64,000 nucleotides of DNA, taken from the NCBI RefSeq assembly GCF_022012335.1, contig NZ_JAKLTO010000002.1, forward strand, positions 248,001 through 312,000, read 5' to 3'. The position numbers and the translations under genes are program-made. Below, piece by piece: positions 18,908 through 27,363 of the stretch; the stretch's first letter is position 1; every line of letters starts with the position of its first letter. The stretch is from Flavobacterium sp. SM15. Lineage in GTDB: Bacteria > Bacteroidota > Bacteroidia > Flavobacteriales > Flavobacteriaceae. The notes under the pieces are model-generated. The model made no database searches, was not told the DNA's origin, and worked only from the letters and a program-made list of their open reading frames with translations.

Positions 18908-18940
18908 CAAAAATAAAGCTTTTTCTTAAATCAAAACCAA
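18908..18940 (-). promoter_or_regulatory. Predicted promoter of the HYC_CC_PP-TonB-HMA cluster
   Basis: On the minus strand TTG (18940-18938) and TATTTTTG (18915-18908) are separated by 22 bp, within the Bacteroidota consensus. A second TATTTTTG at 18945-18938 overlaps the -33 position, so two start sites are possible. Confidence 0.5.
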
Positions 18941-18948
18941 AAATACTG

Positions 18949-20307
18949 TTAATTGATTTCCACCTCTTGTTGTTGATAAGGAATTTCACAACGTAACTGA
19001 TACTTTTCCTCAATCACATTTTTCAAGGTTCTCAAAGCTTCCGTTTCCCCGTGAACCAGAAAAACCGTCTCCGGTTTTTGCTCTAATTCCGACAACCACT
19101 CCAACAAATCCTTTTGATCGCCATGCGCAGAAAGCCCCTCGATTTCGACAATTTTCGCTTCCACTGGATAGTATTTTCCATAAATTTTCAATTCTTTTTC
19201 GCCCTCGAGCAGTTTTCTACCTCGTGTTCCTTCCGCTTGATACCCCACAATTACAACAGTTGTTTCCGGTCTAACTATATAACGTTCGAGATAACTCAAC
19301 ACCCTCCCGCCGGTTAACATTCCGCTGGCTGCGATTACTACTTTAGGCTGATCGTCGTAAATAGCCGCAATGGTATCTTCGTATTCCGTAATCATTGAGA
19401 ATATTTTACACATTTCCTCACATTGGTCGATACGGAGTTTGTGCCATTGTCGGTTTTCCGTAAAAAGCTGAAGCATCTCAATCCCCATCGGCGTATCGAT
19501 TATATAAGGCATATCCGGAATTCTACCTTCTTTTTTTAGTTGCCAGATCAAGTACATGACTGCCTGCGCCCGTTCGACCGCAAAACTCGGAATCACCACA
19601 TTGCCGCCTTTTTCAAAAGCTTCGTTTATGTATTCGGCCAATTCTTCTTTAGGATCGTTATCCGGATGAAGCTTATTACCGTAGGTGGATTCCAGAAATA
19701 CATAATCGGCTTGTTTGGGTTTTATGGCCGGAAAAAGCAAATCATCATTATCGCGACCGATGTCTCCGGAGAAAACCAGTTTCTTGCCTTCGAGAGTCAG
19801 TTCAATGGAACAAGCTCCCAAAATATGACCGGCGTAAAAATATCGAGCGGTGATTTCAGCATCCAAATTAAATTCCTGATCTTTTTGAATCACTCTGAAA
19901 TACGGAAGCACTTTTTCGGCTTCTTCCACCGTATACAAAGGTTCAGCAGGATTGTGTTTGGAATAATGCTCTTTGTTGGCGCGTTCGGCTTCTTCTTCCT
20001 GAATTTTAGCGCTGTCCATCAGAATCAATTGAGTGATCGCTTTGGAAGGGCTCGTACAATAAATCTTTCCTTCAAATCCTTGGTTTACCAAAATCGGCAA
20101 CCAGCCACAATGATCCAAATGTCCGTGGGTAAGCAACACAAAATCAATCGTGGAAGGCAACACCGGAAGCGGTTCCCAGTTTTGTTGCCGCAATTCGTGA
20201 CCGCCTTGAAACAATCCGCAATCAATCAAAATACGAATACCACCCGATTCAACTAAAGTTTTGGAACCGGTTACCGTTCCCGCAGCACCTAAAAATTGTA
20301 TTTTCAT
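18949..20307 (-). CDS. Beta-CASP metallo-beta-lactamase-fold RNA hydrolase-like protein
   Basis: The 452-residue protein has the metallo-beta-lactamase motif THGHLDH (His61, His63, Asp65, His66), a GDIGRD motif, the beta-CASP insertion with ESTYGN, and the C-terminal RMMBL segment (IEGLSAHGDQKDLLEW). This order matches the archaeal/bacterial CPSF-like mRNA nuclease group, which cuts RNA with two zinc ions. No KH domain is present. It starts 3 bp after the ATP-cone nuclease gene, and they are almost surely cotranscribed. The substrate cannot be told from sequence. Confidence 0.9.
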   Translation of the reverse strand: MKIQFLGAAGTVTGSKTLVESGGIRILIDCGLFQGGHELRQQNWEPLPVLPSTIDFVLLTHGHLDHCGWLPILVNQGFEGKIYCTSPSKAITQLILMDSAKIQEEEAERANKEHYSKHNPAEPLYTVEEAEKVLPYFRVIQKDQEFNLDAEITARYFYAGHILGACSIELTLEGKKLVFSGDIGRDNDDLLFPAIKPKQADYVFLESTYGNKLHPDNDPKEELAEYINEAFEKGGNVVIPSFAVERAQAVMYLIWQLKKEGRIPDMPYIIDTPMGIEMLQLFTENRQWHKLRIDQCEEMCKIFSMITEYEDTIAAIYDDQPKVVIAASGMLTGGRVLSYLERYIVRPETTVVIVGYQAEGTRGRKLLEGEKELKIYGKYYPVEAKIVEIEGLSAHGDQKDLLEWLSELEQKPETVFLVHGETEALRTLKNVIEEKYQLRCEIPYQQQEVEIN

Positions 20308-20310
20308 GGT

Positions 20311-21168
20311 TTAATCTTTAAAAATGGAACAATTATTTCCGACATAGTCGCACAAATCCGAGGCTTCTCTAATAATATTCTTGATGCGATTGTGATTAAT
20401 CCCGATATCCGAGAGCAATTCACTGTTATCCACCAAATCGGATGCTAAAAGAACCTCACGGATAAGCAATTTTTCTTTTTCGTATTGAGTTAAAGTAGTC
20501 AGGCAGGTAACGGGATACAATCCGTTTTCTTCGATTTTGTATTTCAGACACTCTTTGGCCGGAAAATCCCAGCTTACCATTTTCAAATTGGAACAGGTTC
20601 CGAATTGGATCGCTTCTGAGGTAAAACGATTGTTGGTAATCACCCAGCATTTGCTAATAGTGTCGTCCTGACTGAAAACGGAATGAGTTTTTCCTCTTAA
20701 ATCATTATAGCGGGAAAGGATGTACATTGGGATTTTAACATCGGATTTGATATCATTGGTACTATGAAACTTACATTCCACCATAGCAATGGCGCCAGCT
20801 TTTTTAACCATTACATCAATTTCATGGGAAACGCATTTTCCGTTAAGGATGACATTGGTTTTGGTTGCAAAATCTTCAGTTCGAAAAAGTAAGGCAATGT
20901 ACTTTTCGAAAAAAAAACCGGCTGGTCCTAAGGCCTGTACTGCTGCTTTTAAATTGTAACGCGCTGCATGTACTTTGGATGTTTTTTTTAGGAGTTGAAA
21001 GGCCATTTTGTAAATTTTACGCGTTGGCATTCCATCGTAGATTTCCCTTTCGATGATGTTGAGGATATCGTCGATTTTTTCGCTTTTTGCTCCTGAAAGC
21101 TGAAGGGAATTGCGAAGTTTTTCCCGATCAAAATGAACGATATCTCCAGATTGCTTGATAACTTTCAT
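20311..21168 (-). CDS. ATP-cone domain fused to PD-(D/E)XK (Mrr-like) nuclease domain
   Basis: The 285-residue protein begins with an ATP-cone (residues 1 to about 90: VIKQSGDIVHFDREKL), the nucleotide-sensing module known from ribonucleotide reductases and NrdR. A restriction-endonuclease-like domain follows, with Glu89, Asp118 (HEIDVM) and Glu131-Cys-Lys133 forming the catalytic pattern. A helical C-terminal region (about 230-285) may bind DNA or protein. The combination suggests a nuclease gated by ATP or dATP level. It is cotranscribed with the beta-CASP gene and preceded by a 26-bp near-palindrome. The biological role is unknown. Confidence 0.8.
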   Translation of the reverse strand: MKVIKQSGDIVHFDREKLRNSLQLSGAKSEKIDDILNIIEREIYDGMPTRKIYKMAFQLLKKTSKVHAARYNLKAAVQALGPAGFFFEKYIALLFRTEDFATKTNVILNGKCVSHEIDVMVKKAGAIAMVECKFHSTNDIKSDVKIPMYILSRYNDLRGKTHSVFSQDDTISKCWVITNNRFTSEAIQFGTCSNLKMVSWDFPAKECLKYKIEENGLYPVTCLTTLTQYEKEKLLIREVLLASDLVDNSELLSDIGINHNRIKNIIREASDLCDYVGNNCSIFKD

Positions 21169-21170
21169 AG

Positions 21171-21196
21171 TTCGAACCTTTGTTTAAAGGTACGAA
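21171..21196. promoter_or_regulatory. 26-bp imperfect palindrome upstream of the ATP-cone nuclease gene
   Basis: TTCG-a-ACCTTT (21171-21181) is mirrored by AAAGGT-a-CGAA (21186-21196) around a 4-nt centre, with one mismatch per arm. It ends 3 bp before the ATG at 21168 and contains a TACCTTTA that could serve as -7 element. It may be an operator or an mRNA hairpin that covers the ribosome-binding region; there is no T tract. Confidence 0.5.
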
Positions 21197-21203
21197 ATTA
21201 TTT

Positions 21204-21647
21204 TCAGGAAACTTTTCTCTGATAATAAAAGGCCGGAAGAAACACCAAAAGGAACAACGGCTGAATCAAAAACCTTCTCAGGTAAAACAAGGTCATAAAA
21301 TCGGGCTTTTCGGAAAGATTCAAAACACCAAAAAAAGCACCAATCAAGATGCAGAAGAGAAAAACATACAGTAATCCTGCAAATTTCACCAAATTCAAAT
21401 CTTCAAAAACCACATACACAATTATCAGAGATACAATTGTATTGACCAAATAACGAAATGACAATCCTAAAAACAGCTGCCATCCATCGTACTTCGGAAG
21501 CGGGGCGTTCTGAAATTCTCCTTTAAAAAAACTCAAAAAAGGATCAAAAAATAATTCAGCTTCAAAAAAACGAACTATTGCCAAAAGTGAAACCAAAAGG
21601 ATTACCCAGAAGATTTTAGCTTTATTTTTTAGTATCACTTTTCTCAT
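21204..21647 (-). CDS. Exosortase F system-associated membrane protein
   Basis: The 147-residue hydrophobic protein has about four membrane helices and the features of the XrtF partner family: an early FFDPFLSFF loop and a C-terminal YLRRFLIQPLFLL stretch. An alternative ATG two codons upstream (21653) is possible. The gene overlaps the end of the exosortase gene by 26 to 32 bp, which indicates translational coupling. Its role in sorting is unknown; its constant pairing with XrtF in Flavobacteriaceae is the main clue. Confidence 0.85.
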   Translation of the reverse strand: MRKVILKNKAKIFWVILLVSLLAIVRFFEAELFFDPFLSFFKGEFQNAPLPKYDGWQLFLGLSFRYLVNTIVSLIIVYVVFEDLNLVKFAGLLYVFLFCILIGAFFGVLNLSEKPDFMTLFYLRRFLIQPLFLLVFLPAFYYQRKVS

Positions 21648-22188
21648 AACCAAAAAATTTATAAAGCCATAAAAACCAAAGCGCGAAAACCACCGAATAA
21701 ATCACCAACGGAAAGATCACCCCGTGTAGCAAGTGTTCATACTTCGGATAATTGTAAAGTGCCATCGCCAAAAGTGCAATTCGTAAAATATTTAGCAAAT
21801 GAATAACAAAACAGCCAATCAATATATATAGTATTGTTTTCATCCATTTTGCAGAGAACGCAAAAATAAACGAAGCGAATAAGATCATAACACTAACCGC
21901 GTTGCAGCCTTCAATAATGCGCGCCACAAACTTCCCTTTATAAATTAGATTTATACAAGGTTCATAAATATTGGCATTAACTTCCGCTTCCTTACCCAGA
22001 AAAACCAAAACATCTTTGGATTGCTCACCCACTATTTCAGTAAAAGTATCCACTTCAAGTAAAGCTGCATCAAACTGATTAAGATACACCTTATAGCCAA
22101 TACTGAGAATTGCATAAAGTGTAAAAAATTTTATCAGAAAAATAAAAAAGGGCTTGTATTGCAGCAAGAGGTTTTTCACAAAATTCAT
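21622..22188 (-). CDS. xrtF: Exosortase family protein XrtF
   Basis: The protein of 188 residues is a polytopic membrane cysteine transpeptidase of the exosortase/archaeosortase group. The expected catalytic residues are in order: Cys95 in EGCNAVSV, Arg136 in LNILRIALL, and His155 in HLLHGVIFP. The start is placed at 22188 because an upstream in-frame ATG at 22275 would add 29 residues of poor quality and overlap the divergent gene at 22251. Exosortases cut C-terminal sorting signals and hand proteins to the envelope. No protein with a matching sorting tail was recognised in the window. Confidence 0.85.
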   Translation of the reverse strand: MNFVKNLLLQYKPFFIFLIKFFTLYAILSIGYKVYLNQFDAALLEVDTFTEIVGEQSKDVLVFLGKEAEVNANIYEPCINLIYKGKFVARIIEGCNAVSVMILFASFIFAFSAKWMKTILYILIGCFVIHLLNILRIALLAMALYNYPKYEHLLHGVIFPLVIYSVVFALWFLWLYKFFGYEKSDTKK

Positions 22189-22226
22189 TTTAACAAAAAT
22201 ATAAAAATTAAAAGACAGCGATTGAA

Positions 22227-22234
22227 TACTTTTG
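22227..22234 (+). promoter_or_regulatory. Predicted -7 element for the methionine sulfoxide reductase gene
   Basis: TACTTTTG matches TAnnTTTG and lies 17 bp before the ATG at 22251. No TTG at the right distance. Confidence 0.4.
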
Positions 22235-22250
22235 CATAAAACTAAAAAAC

Positions 22251-22706
22251 ATGAACTTTCAAGAATTACAACCAAAAGTTATCGAAATACTTTCCGCTAG
22301 TGGAATTTCGCGAGAAGAGAAACTAAAAAATCTTTGCCAGCTCTTAACCGACCAAATTGATTATTACAATTGGGTTGGATTTTATTTTGCAAACCATGAT
22401 ACCAAAACTTTGCATTTAGGACCTTATGTGGGAGCTGAAACCGACCACACGGTAATCCCTTTCGGAAAAGGAATTTGCGGACAGGTTGCAGAATCCAACG
22501 CTAACTTTGTGGTTCCGGATGTTAAGGCTCAGGACAATTATATCGCTTGCAGTCTAACGGTAAAATCAGAAATCGTGGTTCCTTTATTTGTAAACGGGGT
22601 AAATATTGGTCAAATTGATATTGACAGCCATGTGATTGACCCCTTCACAGAGGCAGACGAACGCTTTTTAGAATTTGTAAATCAGGAAGTTGCAAAACTT
22701 TTTTAA
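22251..22706 (+). CDS. Free methionine-(R)-sulfoxide reductase (GAF domain)
   Basis: The 151-residue single GAF-domain protein matches the fRMsr family, which reduces free methionine-R-sulfoxide with thioredoxin. The cysteines are Cys76 (GICGQVAESN) and Cys100 (YIACSLTVKSEIVVP). They are 24 residues apart, as are the second and third cysteines of the E. coli enzyme; the equivalent of the first one is replaced (His66 region). The catalytic Cys is likely Cys100. It is a monocistronic gene between xrtF (divergent) and rpsO. Confidence 0.85.
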   Translation: MNFQELQPKVIEILSASGISREEKLKNLCQLLTDQIDYYNWVGFYFANHDTKTLHLGPYVGAETDHTVIPFGKGICGQVAESNANFVVPDVKAQDNYIACSLTVKSEIVVPLFVNGVNIGQIDIDSHVIDPFTEADERFLEFVNQEVAKLF

Positions 22707-22725
22707 GCAAGTTTTCTTATTTTAT

Positions 22726-22755
22726 TTGTGATTCTGAAAAATAAAGTTACCTTTG
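22726..22755 (+). promoter_or_regulatory. Strong predicted rpsO promoter
   Basis: TTG (22726-22728) and TACCTTTG (22748-22755) are exactly 19 bp apart, the best match to the Bacteroidota consensus in this window. Transcription would start near 22762, directly before the leader hairpin. Confidence 0.75.
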
Positions 22756-22762
22756 CACCCGT

Positions 22763-22779
22763 ATTGAGATCGTCTCAAT
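22763..22779 (+). other. Hairpin at the 5' end of the rpsO leader
   Basis: ATTGAGA (22763-22769) and TCTCAAT (22773-22779) form a perfect 7-bp stem with a 3-nt TCG loop. From the predicted promoter it would lie at the first nucleotides of the mRNA, 30 nt before the S15 start codon. It may stabilise the transcript or take part in S15 autoregulation. Confidence 0.5.
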
Positions 22780-22809
22780 TTACATAATAATCATTTTAAT
22801 AATATTAGC

Positions 22810-23079
22810 ATGTACTTAACTAAAGAAGTTAAAGCAGAAATCTTCGCTAAACACGGAGGAGCAGCAGCCAACACTGGTTCTGCAGAAGGTCAAATCGCGT
22901 TATTCACATTCAGAATTTCTCACTTGACTGAGCACTTGAAAAAAAATCGTCACGATTTCAACACAGAGCGCTCACTAGTTTTATTAGTAGGTAAAAGAAG
23001 AAGCCTTCTTGACTACTTAAAGAAAAAAGATATCAACAGATATCGTGCGATTATCAAAGAATTAAACATCAGAAAATAA
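22810..23079 (+). CDS. rpsO: 30S ribosomal protein S15
   Basis: The 89-residue protein is a full-length S15: the N-terminal YLTKEVKAEIFAKHG, the segment GSAEGQIALFTFRI, and the RNA-binding helix with LLVGKRRSLLDYL. It binds the central domain of 16S rRNA. The gene has its own promoter and terminator and is followed by pnp, the same pairing as in E. coli, although here an intrinsic terminator stands between them. Confidence 0.98.
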   Translation: MYLTKEVKAEIFAKHGGAAANTGSAEGQIALFTFRISHLTEHLKKNRHDFNTERSLVLLVGKRRSLLDYLKKKDINRYRAIIKELNIRK

Positions 23080-23086
23080 TCATGAA

Positions 23087-23114
23087 GAAGAGGTGCCTGC
23101 GCGCCTCTTTTTGT
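23087..23114 (+). terminator. Intrinsic terminator after rpsO
   Basis: AGAGGTGC (23089-23096) and GCGCCTCT (23101-23108) pair (one G-U) around a CTGC loop, followed by TTTTTG. Confidence 0.8.
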
Positions 23115-23175
23115 TTTGTATATTTAGACAGAAAAAAGTTTGGTTTTTCATTGGGTATTAGACAACTACAACAAC

Positions 23176-23189
23176 ACACAACAACACAA
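23176..23189 (+). repeat. CA-rich 14-mer in the pnp leader, shared with the rpe leader
   Basis: ACACAACAACACAA occurs here within a longer CA-rich leader and again at 33080-33093 before rpe. Both are in untranslated leaders shortly before the start codon. It may keep the leader unstructured for translation. Confidence 0.4.
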
Positions 23190-23222
23190 CTAGACCCTTT
23201 GTTTAATTAAGAATTAAATTTT

Positions 23223-25391
23223 ATGATTCCTAAGGTTACCCAAGAAATTATCGATTTGGGAGACGGTAGAACCATCTCAATCGAAACAGGAAAACTAGCC
23301 AAACAAGCCGACGGTTCTGTCGTGGTGCGTATGGGCGATGCTATGTTATTAGCAACAGCGGTATCTGCCCGTACTGCCAATCCAGGTATTGATTTTTTAC
23401 CGTTAACGGTAGACTATCGTGAAAAATTTGCTGCTGCCGGACGTTTCCCGGGAGGTTTCTTCAAAAGAGAAGCGCGCCCTAGCGACAGCGAAGTGCTTAC
23501 AATGCGTTTGGTAGACCGTGTATTGCGTCCGTTATTTCCGGATGATTACCACGCGGAAACGCAAATCATGATTCAGTTAATGTCGCATGACGACAACGTT
23601 ATGCCGGATGCTTTAGCAGGTTTAGCTGCTTCAGCTGCATTGGCTGTTTCCGATATTCCTTTCTACAACTTAATTTCCGAAGTACGTGTAGCGCGTATCG
23701 ACGGTAAATTTGTCATCAATCCAAGCAGAGAACAATTGGAATTATCCGACATCGATATGATGATTGGCGCTTCTTTGGATTCGGTTGCAATGGTTGAAGG
23801 TGAAATGAAAGAGATTTCAGAAGCCGAAATGGTGGAAGCTATCAAATTTGCTCACGAAGCCATCAAAGTTCAAATTCACGCTCAGTTAAGATTACAGGAA
23901 GCTTTTGGTAAAAAAGAAATCCGTACGTACGAAGGTGAAGTGGAAGATGAGGAAGTTTACAAAAAAGTAAAAGCTGCTGCTTACGACAAATGCTATGCTA
24001 TTGCTCAGGAAGCTTCAGGTAAAAGCGAAAGAAGTGAAAAATTTGCTGCTGTAAAAGAAGAAGCAAAAGCTTTATTTACAGAAGAAGAATACGCAGAAAA
24101 TGCTGATTTAGCCGGATTGGTTGGCAAATACTTCTACAAAACCAACAAAGAAGCAGTTCGTAATGTAATCCTTGAAAAAGGAATCCGTTTGGACGGTAGA
24201 AAAACAACCGAAATCAGACCAATCTGGTGTGAAACAGATTATTTACCTTCTGTACACGGTTCCTCATTATTTACCCGTGGAGAAACTCAAGCTTTGGCTA
24301 CCGTTACCCTAGGTACTTCAAGAGAAGCTAACGTAATTGATTCTCCATCGGAACAAGGTGAAGAGCGTTTCTACCTGCATTACAACTTCCCTCCTTTTTC
24401 AACTGGTGAAGCAAAACCTTTAAGAGGAACTTCCCGTCGTGAAGTAGGCCACGGAAATTTAGCGCAACGCGCATTAAAAAATATGATTCCTGCCGATTGT
24501 CCTTACACGATCCGTATTGTTTCGGAAGTATTGGAATCTAACGGTTCATCTTCTATGGCAACGGTTTGTGCCGGAACTATGGCGTTAATGGATGCTGGTG
24601 TTCAGATGACAAAACCCGTTTCAGGAATTGCTATGGGATTGATTACTGACGGTGAGAAATTCGCAGTTTTATCCGATATTTTAGGTGATGAAGATCACTT
24701 GGGAGATATGGACTTTAAAGTAACCGGTACTGCTGATGGTATTACCGCTTGCCAGATGGACATTAAAATCGAAGGATTGCGTTATGACATCATGGAACAG
24801 GCGTTAGGTCAGGCACGCGACGGTCGTTTACACATTTTAGGTAAATTAACCGAAACAATTGCCACACCAAGACCAGACGTTAAGAACCACGCTCCAAAAA
24901 TCATCACTAGAACCATTCCTGGAAACTTCATCGGGGCGTTAATCGGACCTGGAGGAAAAGTAATTCAGGAATTACAGAAAGCTACAGGAACTACGATTGT
25001 TATCAACGAAGTAGACGAGCAAGGTGTAGTTGAAATTCTTGGAACCAACCCAGATGGAATTGCAGCGGTATTGGCGAAAATCGATTCAATTATCTTCAAA
25101 CCGGCTGTAGGTGAATCTTATGAAGTGAAAGTAATCAAAATGCTTGACTTTGGAGCAGTTGTAGAATATACAGCAGCACCAGGAAACGAAGTATTGCTTC
25201 ACGTTTCTGAATTAGCATGGGAACGCACTGAAAACGTAGCCGATGTAGTTAAAATGGGCGATGTATTCATGGTAAAATACCTAGGTGTAGATCCTAAAAC
25301 CCGTAAAGAAAAAGTTTCTCGCAAGCAGTTGTTGCCAAGACCACCGCGTGAAGAGAAAAAAGACGATAAAAAAGAAAATCCTCAAGGTTAA
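23223..25391 (+). CDS. pnp: Polynucleotide phosphorylase
   Basis: The 722-residue enzyme degrades RNA by phosphorolysis and can add tails. Two RNase PH domains are separated by a helical region (first with [17 protein letters not shown], second with the catalytic region around [16 protein letters not shown]). A KH domain ([20 protein letters not shown]) and an S1 domain (LHVSELAW) follow. The length is standard. It lies after rpsO and has its own CA-rich leader; a terminator follows it. Confidence 0.98.
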   Translation: MIPKVTQEIIDLGDGRTISIETGKLAKQADGSVVVRMGDAMLLATAVSARTANPGIDFLPLTVDYREKFAAAGRFPGGFFKREARPSDSEVLTMRLVDRVLRPLFPDDYHAETQIMIQLMSHDDNVMPDALAGLAASAALAVSDIPFYNLISEVRVARIDGKFVINPSREQLELSDIDMMIGASLDSVAMVEGEMKEISEAEMVEAIKFAHEAIKVQIHAQLRLQEAFGKKEIRTYEGEVEDEEVYKKVKAAAYDKCYAIAQEASGKSERSEKFAAVKEEAKALFTEEEYAENADLAGLVGKYFYKTNKEAVRNVILEKGIRLDGRKTTEIRPIWCETDYLPSVHGSSLFTRGETQALATVTLGTSREANVIDSPSEQGEERFYLHYNFPPFSTGEAKPLRGTSRREVGHGNLAQRALKNMIPADCPYTIRIVSEVLESNGSSSMATVCAGTMALMDAGVQMTKPVSGIAMGLITDGEKFAVLSDILGDEDHLGDMDFKVTGTADGITACQMDIKIEGLRYDIMEQALGQARDGRLHILGKLTETIATPRPDVKNHAPKIITRTIPGNFIGALIGPGGKVIQELQKATGTTIVINEVDEQGVVEILGTNPDGIAAVLAKIDSIIFKPAVGESYEVKVIKMLDFGAVVEYTAAPGNEVLLHVSELAWERTENVADVVKMGDVFMVKYLGVDPKTRKEKVSRKQLLPRPPREEKKDDKKENPQG

Positions 25392-25416
25392 TTGCAATTA
25401 ATTAATTCATAGGTTG

Positions 25417-25448
25417 AACCCCGTTACAGTAATGTTTCGGGGTTTTTT
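25417..25448 (+). terminator. Intrinsic terminator after pnp
   Basis: AACCCCG (25417-25423) pairs with CGGGGTT (25438-25444), followed by a T tract. Confidence 0.8.
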
Positions 25449-25505
25449 TATAAATATGCGCAACCTTTTATATTTTTCCAGTCTTTATAAAAAAACTTAC
25501 AAATC

Positions 25506-26804
25506 ATGGGAAAAGTAAAATCAATTATCGGCTTGTGTTTAATCACAATCTTTACCTTTACAATGAACGGTTGCAACGACCTTGATGACAAAATCATCGA
25601 AACCCCTAAAACCAACCCGGAAGAAGTAATTATCAAAGATTCTGAGCTATTCAATCTTCTTCAACACACTACTCATGCCGTTGGCGATCCTATGCAAGAT
25701 ATCGTCTGTCTGGATTTCATCTATCCCTTCACACTCCTAATATACGATTCAAATTACGTTAAAACCGGACAAATTGTACTGCATGGTGATGACGAATTCA
25801 GTGATTTTTTAGGAAGTCTGCAAGAAGATCAACACATAAGTATCAGTTACCCTATTACAACCACATACGCCAATGGAGATACTTTTACCGTAAACAACAA
25901 TTCCGAGTTAAAATTAGCCATAGACAGCTGTTCCAGAGAAGATATTATTGCTTATTGCAACGGTTTATTCTCAAGCAATGAAGGCGAATGCATTTGGAGG
26001 GTCCAATTTGATGAAGCATGCAACAATAAATACATAGGTGGCTATTTTACAGCAAATATTGATGGCACATTAAACTTCAACTTCAAAGATCAGATTTACA
26101 ACGGAACCTGGGTTTTCTTGTTTGTAAATGATATTCTTCATATGAACATTAATTTAGAAGGAACCTCAGAAGTTACAGACCATTGGAACATTGATCGAAA
26201 GATCACGGTTTCAAATTCCGAAATAATTATTTTAGACACTCCAAAACCAATACGTCTTAAAAAACATTGCGAAAAACTCGCACCTTATGCAATAGGCGAT
26301 ACTGGCCCTGGGCACGGGATAGTTTTCTACGACAAAGGAGCATACACCGAAGGATGGCGTTATGCAGAAGTGGCCTTACAAGATTTAGCTGCATTTCAAT
26401 GGGGCTGCATGAACTCGTCAGTGGATGCGGCTCAAAACCCAAGTATTGGAAAGGGATTGCAAAATTCGGGCGCTGTACTGTATTTCCATGACAGTTTGAA
26501 CGATTTTTATAACAATCCAGCGGTATGTGGGACTCTAAACGACGGAACTTTAACGGCTAAAGAATCCTTAAAATACCACAACAATTATACAAATGACTGG
26601 TTTTTACCTTCCGAAGAAGAATTGCTGTTGGTTTACTCCAATTTACATTTGAACGGGATCGGTAATTTTTCAAATCAGGAGTACTGGACCTCGACCGAAA
26701 ATGATGCACAAACTGCAAAAACAATACATTTTCAAAATGGGGCAACATTGACCACAAATAAAGCTACAACAACTATTAAAACAAGGGTAATCCGTTACTT
26801 CTAA
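25506..26804 (+). CDS. Lipoprotein with C-terminal DUF1566-like domain
   Basis: The 432-residue protein has a signal peptide ending in a lipobox (Met-Asn-Gly-Cys, Cys at residue 23). The N-terminal 230 residues are not recognised. The C-terminal part resembles DUF1566/Lcl domains: GDTGPGHGIVFYDKG, then NDWFLPSEEELLLVY and YWTSTEN. Such domains occur on many surface proteins and are thought to bind ligands or glycans, without a defined reaction. The sigma-factor gene starts only 4 bp after its stop, so it is probably translated together with it and may belong to the same signalling unit. Confidence 0.75.
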   Translation: MGKVKSIIGLCLITIFTFTMNGCNDLDDKIIETPKTNPEEVIIKDSELFNLLQHTTHAVGDPMQDIVCLDFIYPFTLLIYDSNYVKTGQIVLHGDDEFSDFLGSLQEDQHISISYPITTTYANGDTFTVNNNSELKLAIDSCSREDIIAYCNGLFSSNEGECIWRVQFDEACNNKYIGGYFTANIDGTLNFNFKDQIYNGTWVFLFVNDILHMNINLEGTSEVTDHWNIDRKITVSNSEIIILDTPKPIRLKKHCEKLAPYAIGDTGPGHGIVFYDKGAYTEGWRYAEVALQDLAAFQWGCMNSSVDAAQNPSIGKGLQNSGAVLYFHDSLNDFYNNPAVCGTLNDGTLTAKESLKYHNNYTNDWFLPSEEELLLVYSNLHLNGIGNFSNQEYWTSTENDAQTAKTIHFQNGATLTTNKATTTIKTRVIRYF

Positions 26805-26808
26805 AGAT

Positions 26809-27363
26809 TTGGACTTACAGCAACTCATATCCAAGTGTAAAAGCAACAATCAGAAAGCTCAGGAAGAATTGTACCACTATTATAAAGAGGTACTTTTCTC
26901 CCTTAGCCTGAAGTATTGCCGAAATTTCGAAGAAGCCCAGGACAATCTTCACAATACTTTCATTGAAATTTTCTCCAATATCAGCCAGTATAAAGGCAAC
27001 GGCTCTTTTGAAGGATGGATGAAGCGCATCGCGATCAACAAAGCGATCGACAGTTATAAAAAAACGTTTCAGCTCTCCCCGATTACCAAAGATTTCCATG
27101 ACGATTTTCAGGTTGACGACGCCGATTTCGAAACTGTCTCTTTAGACAAATTGCTGAGCTATATTCAGGAATTACCCAATCAATACCGACTGGTCTTCTG
27201 CTTATACGAATTGGACGATTACAGCCATAGGGAAATTGCCGAAATGCTTTCCATTTCCGAAAGCACTTCCAAATCGAATCTGCATCGCGCCAAAATCATT
27301 TTAAAAGAAAAAATAATCACGACTAAATCCACCAAAAACTACAAAATCGGAAATGGAAAATAA
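26809..27363 (+). CDS. ECF-type RNA polymerase sigma factor (TTG start)
   Basis: The 184-residue protein has sigma region 2 (LKYCRNFEEAQDNLHNTFIE, then GSFEGWMKRIAINKAID) and region 4 (LPNQYRLVFCLYELDDYSHREIAEML), without regions 1 and 3, so it is an extracytoplasmic-function sigma factor. The start is TTG, 4 bp after the lipoprotein stop; the N-terminus MDLQQLISKCKS fits the family. The downstream gene overlaps its last 11 bp and encodes the presumed membrane anti-sigma protein. Target promoters are unknown. Confidence 0.9.
   Translation: MDLQQLISKCKSNNQKAQEELYHYYKEVLFSLSLKYCRNFEEAQDNLHNTFIEIFSNISQYKGNGSFEGWMKRIAINKAIDSYKKTFQLSPITKDFHDDFQVDDADFETVSLDKLLSYIQELPNQYRLVFCLYELDDYSHREIAEMLSISESTSKSNLHRAKIILKEKIITTKSTKNYKIGNGK

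Noticed and set aside
19540..20256. Plus-strand ORF of 238 codons opposite the beta-CASP gene
   Set aside because: Antisense to a clearly conserved enzyme; the translation is rich in Phe, Arg and Ile without domain motifs, as expected for a shadow frame.
22189..22275. Start of xrtF at 22275 instead of 22188
   Set aside because: The added 29 residues do not resemble the family and would overlap the divergent fRMsr gene and its promoter.
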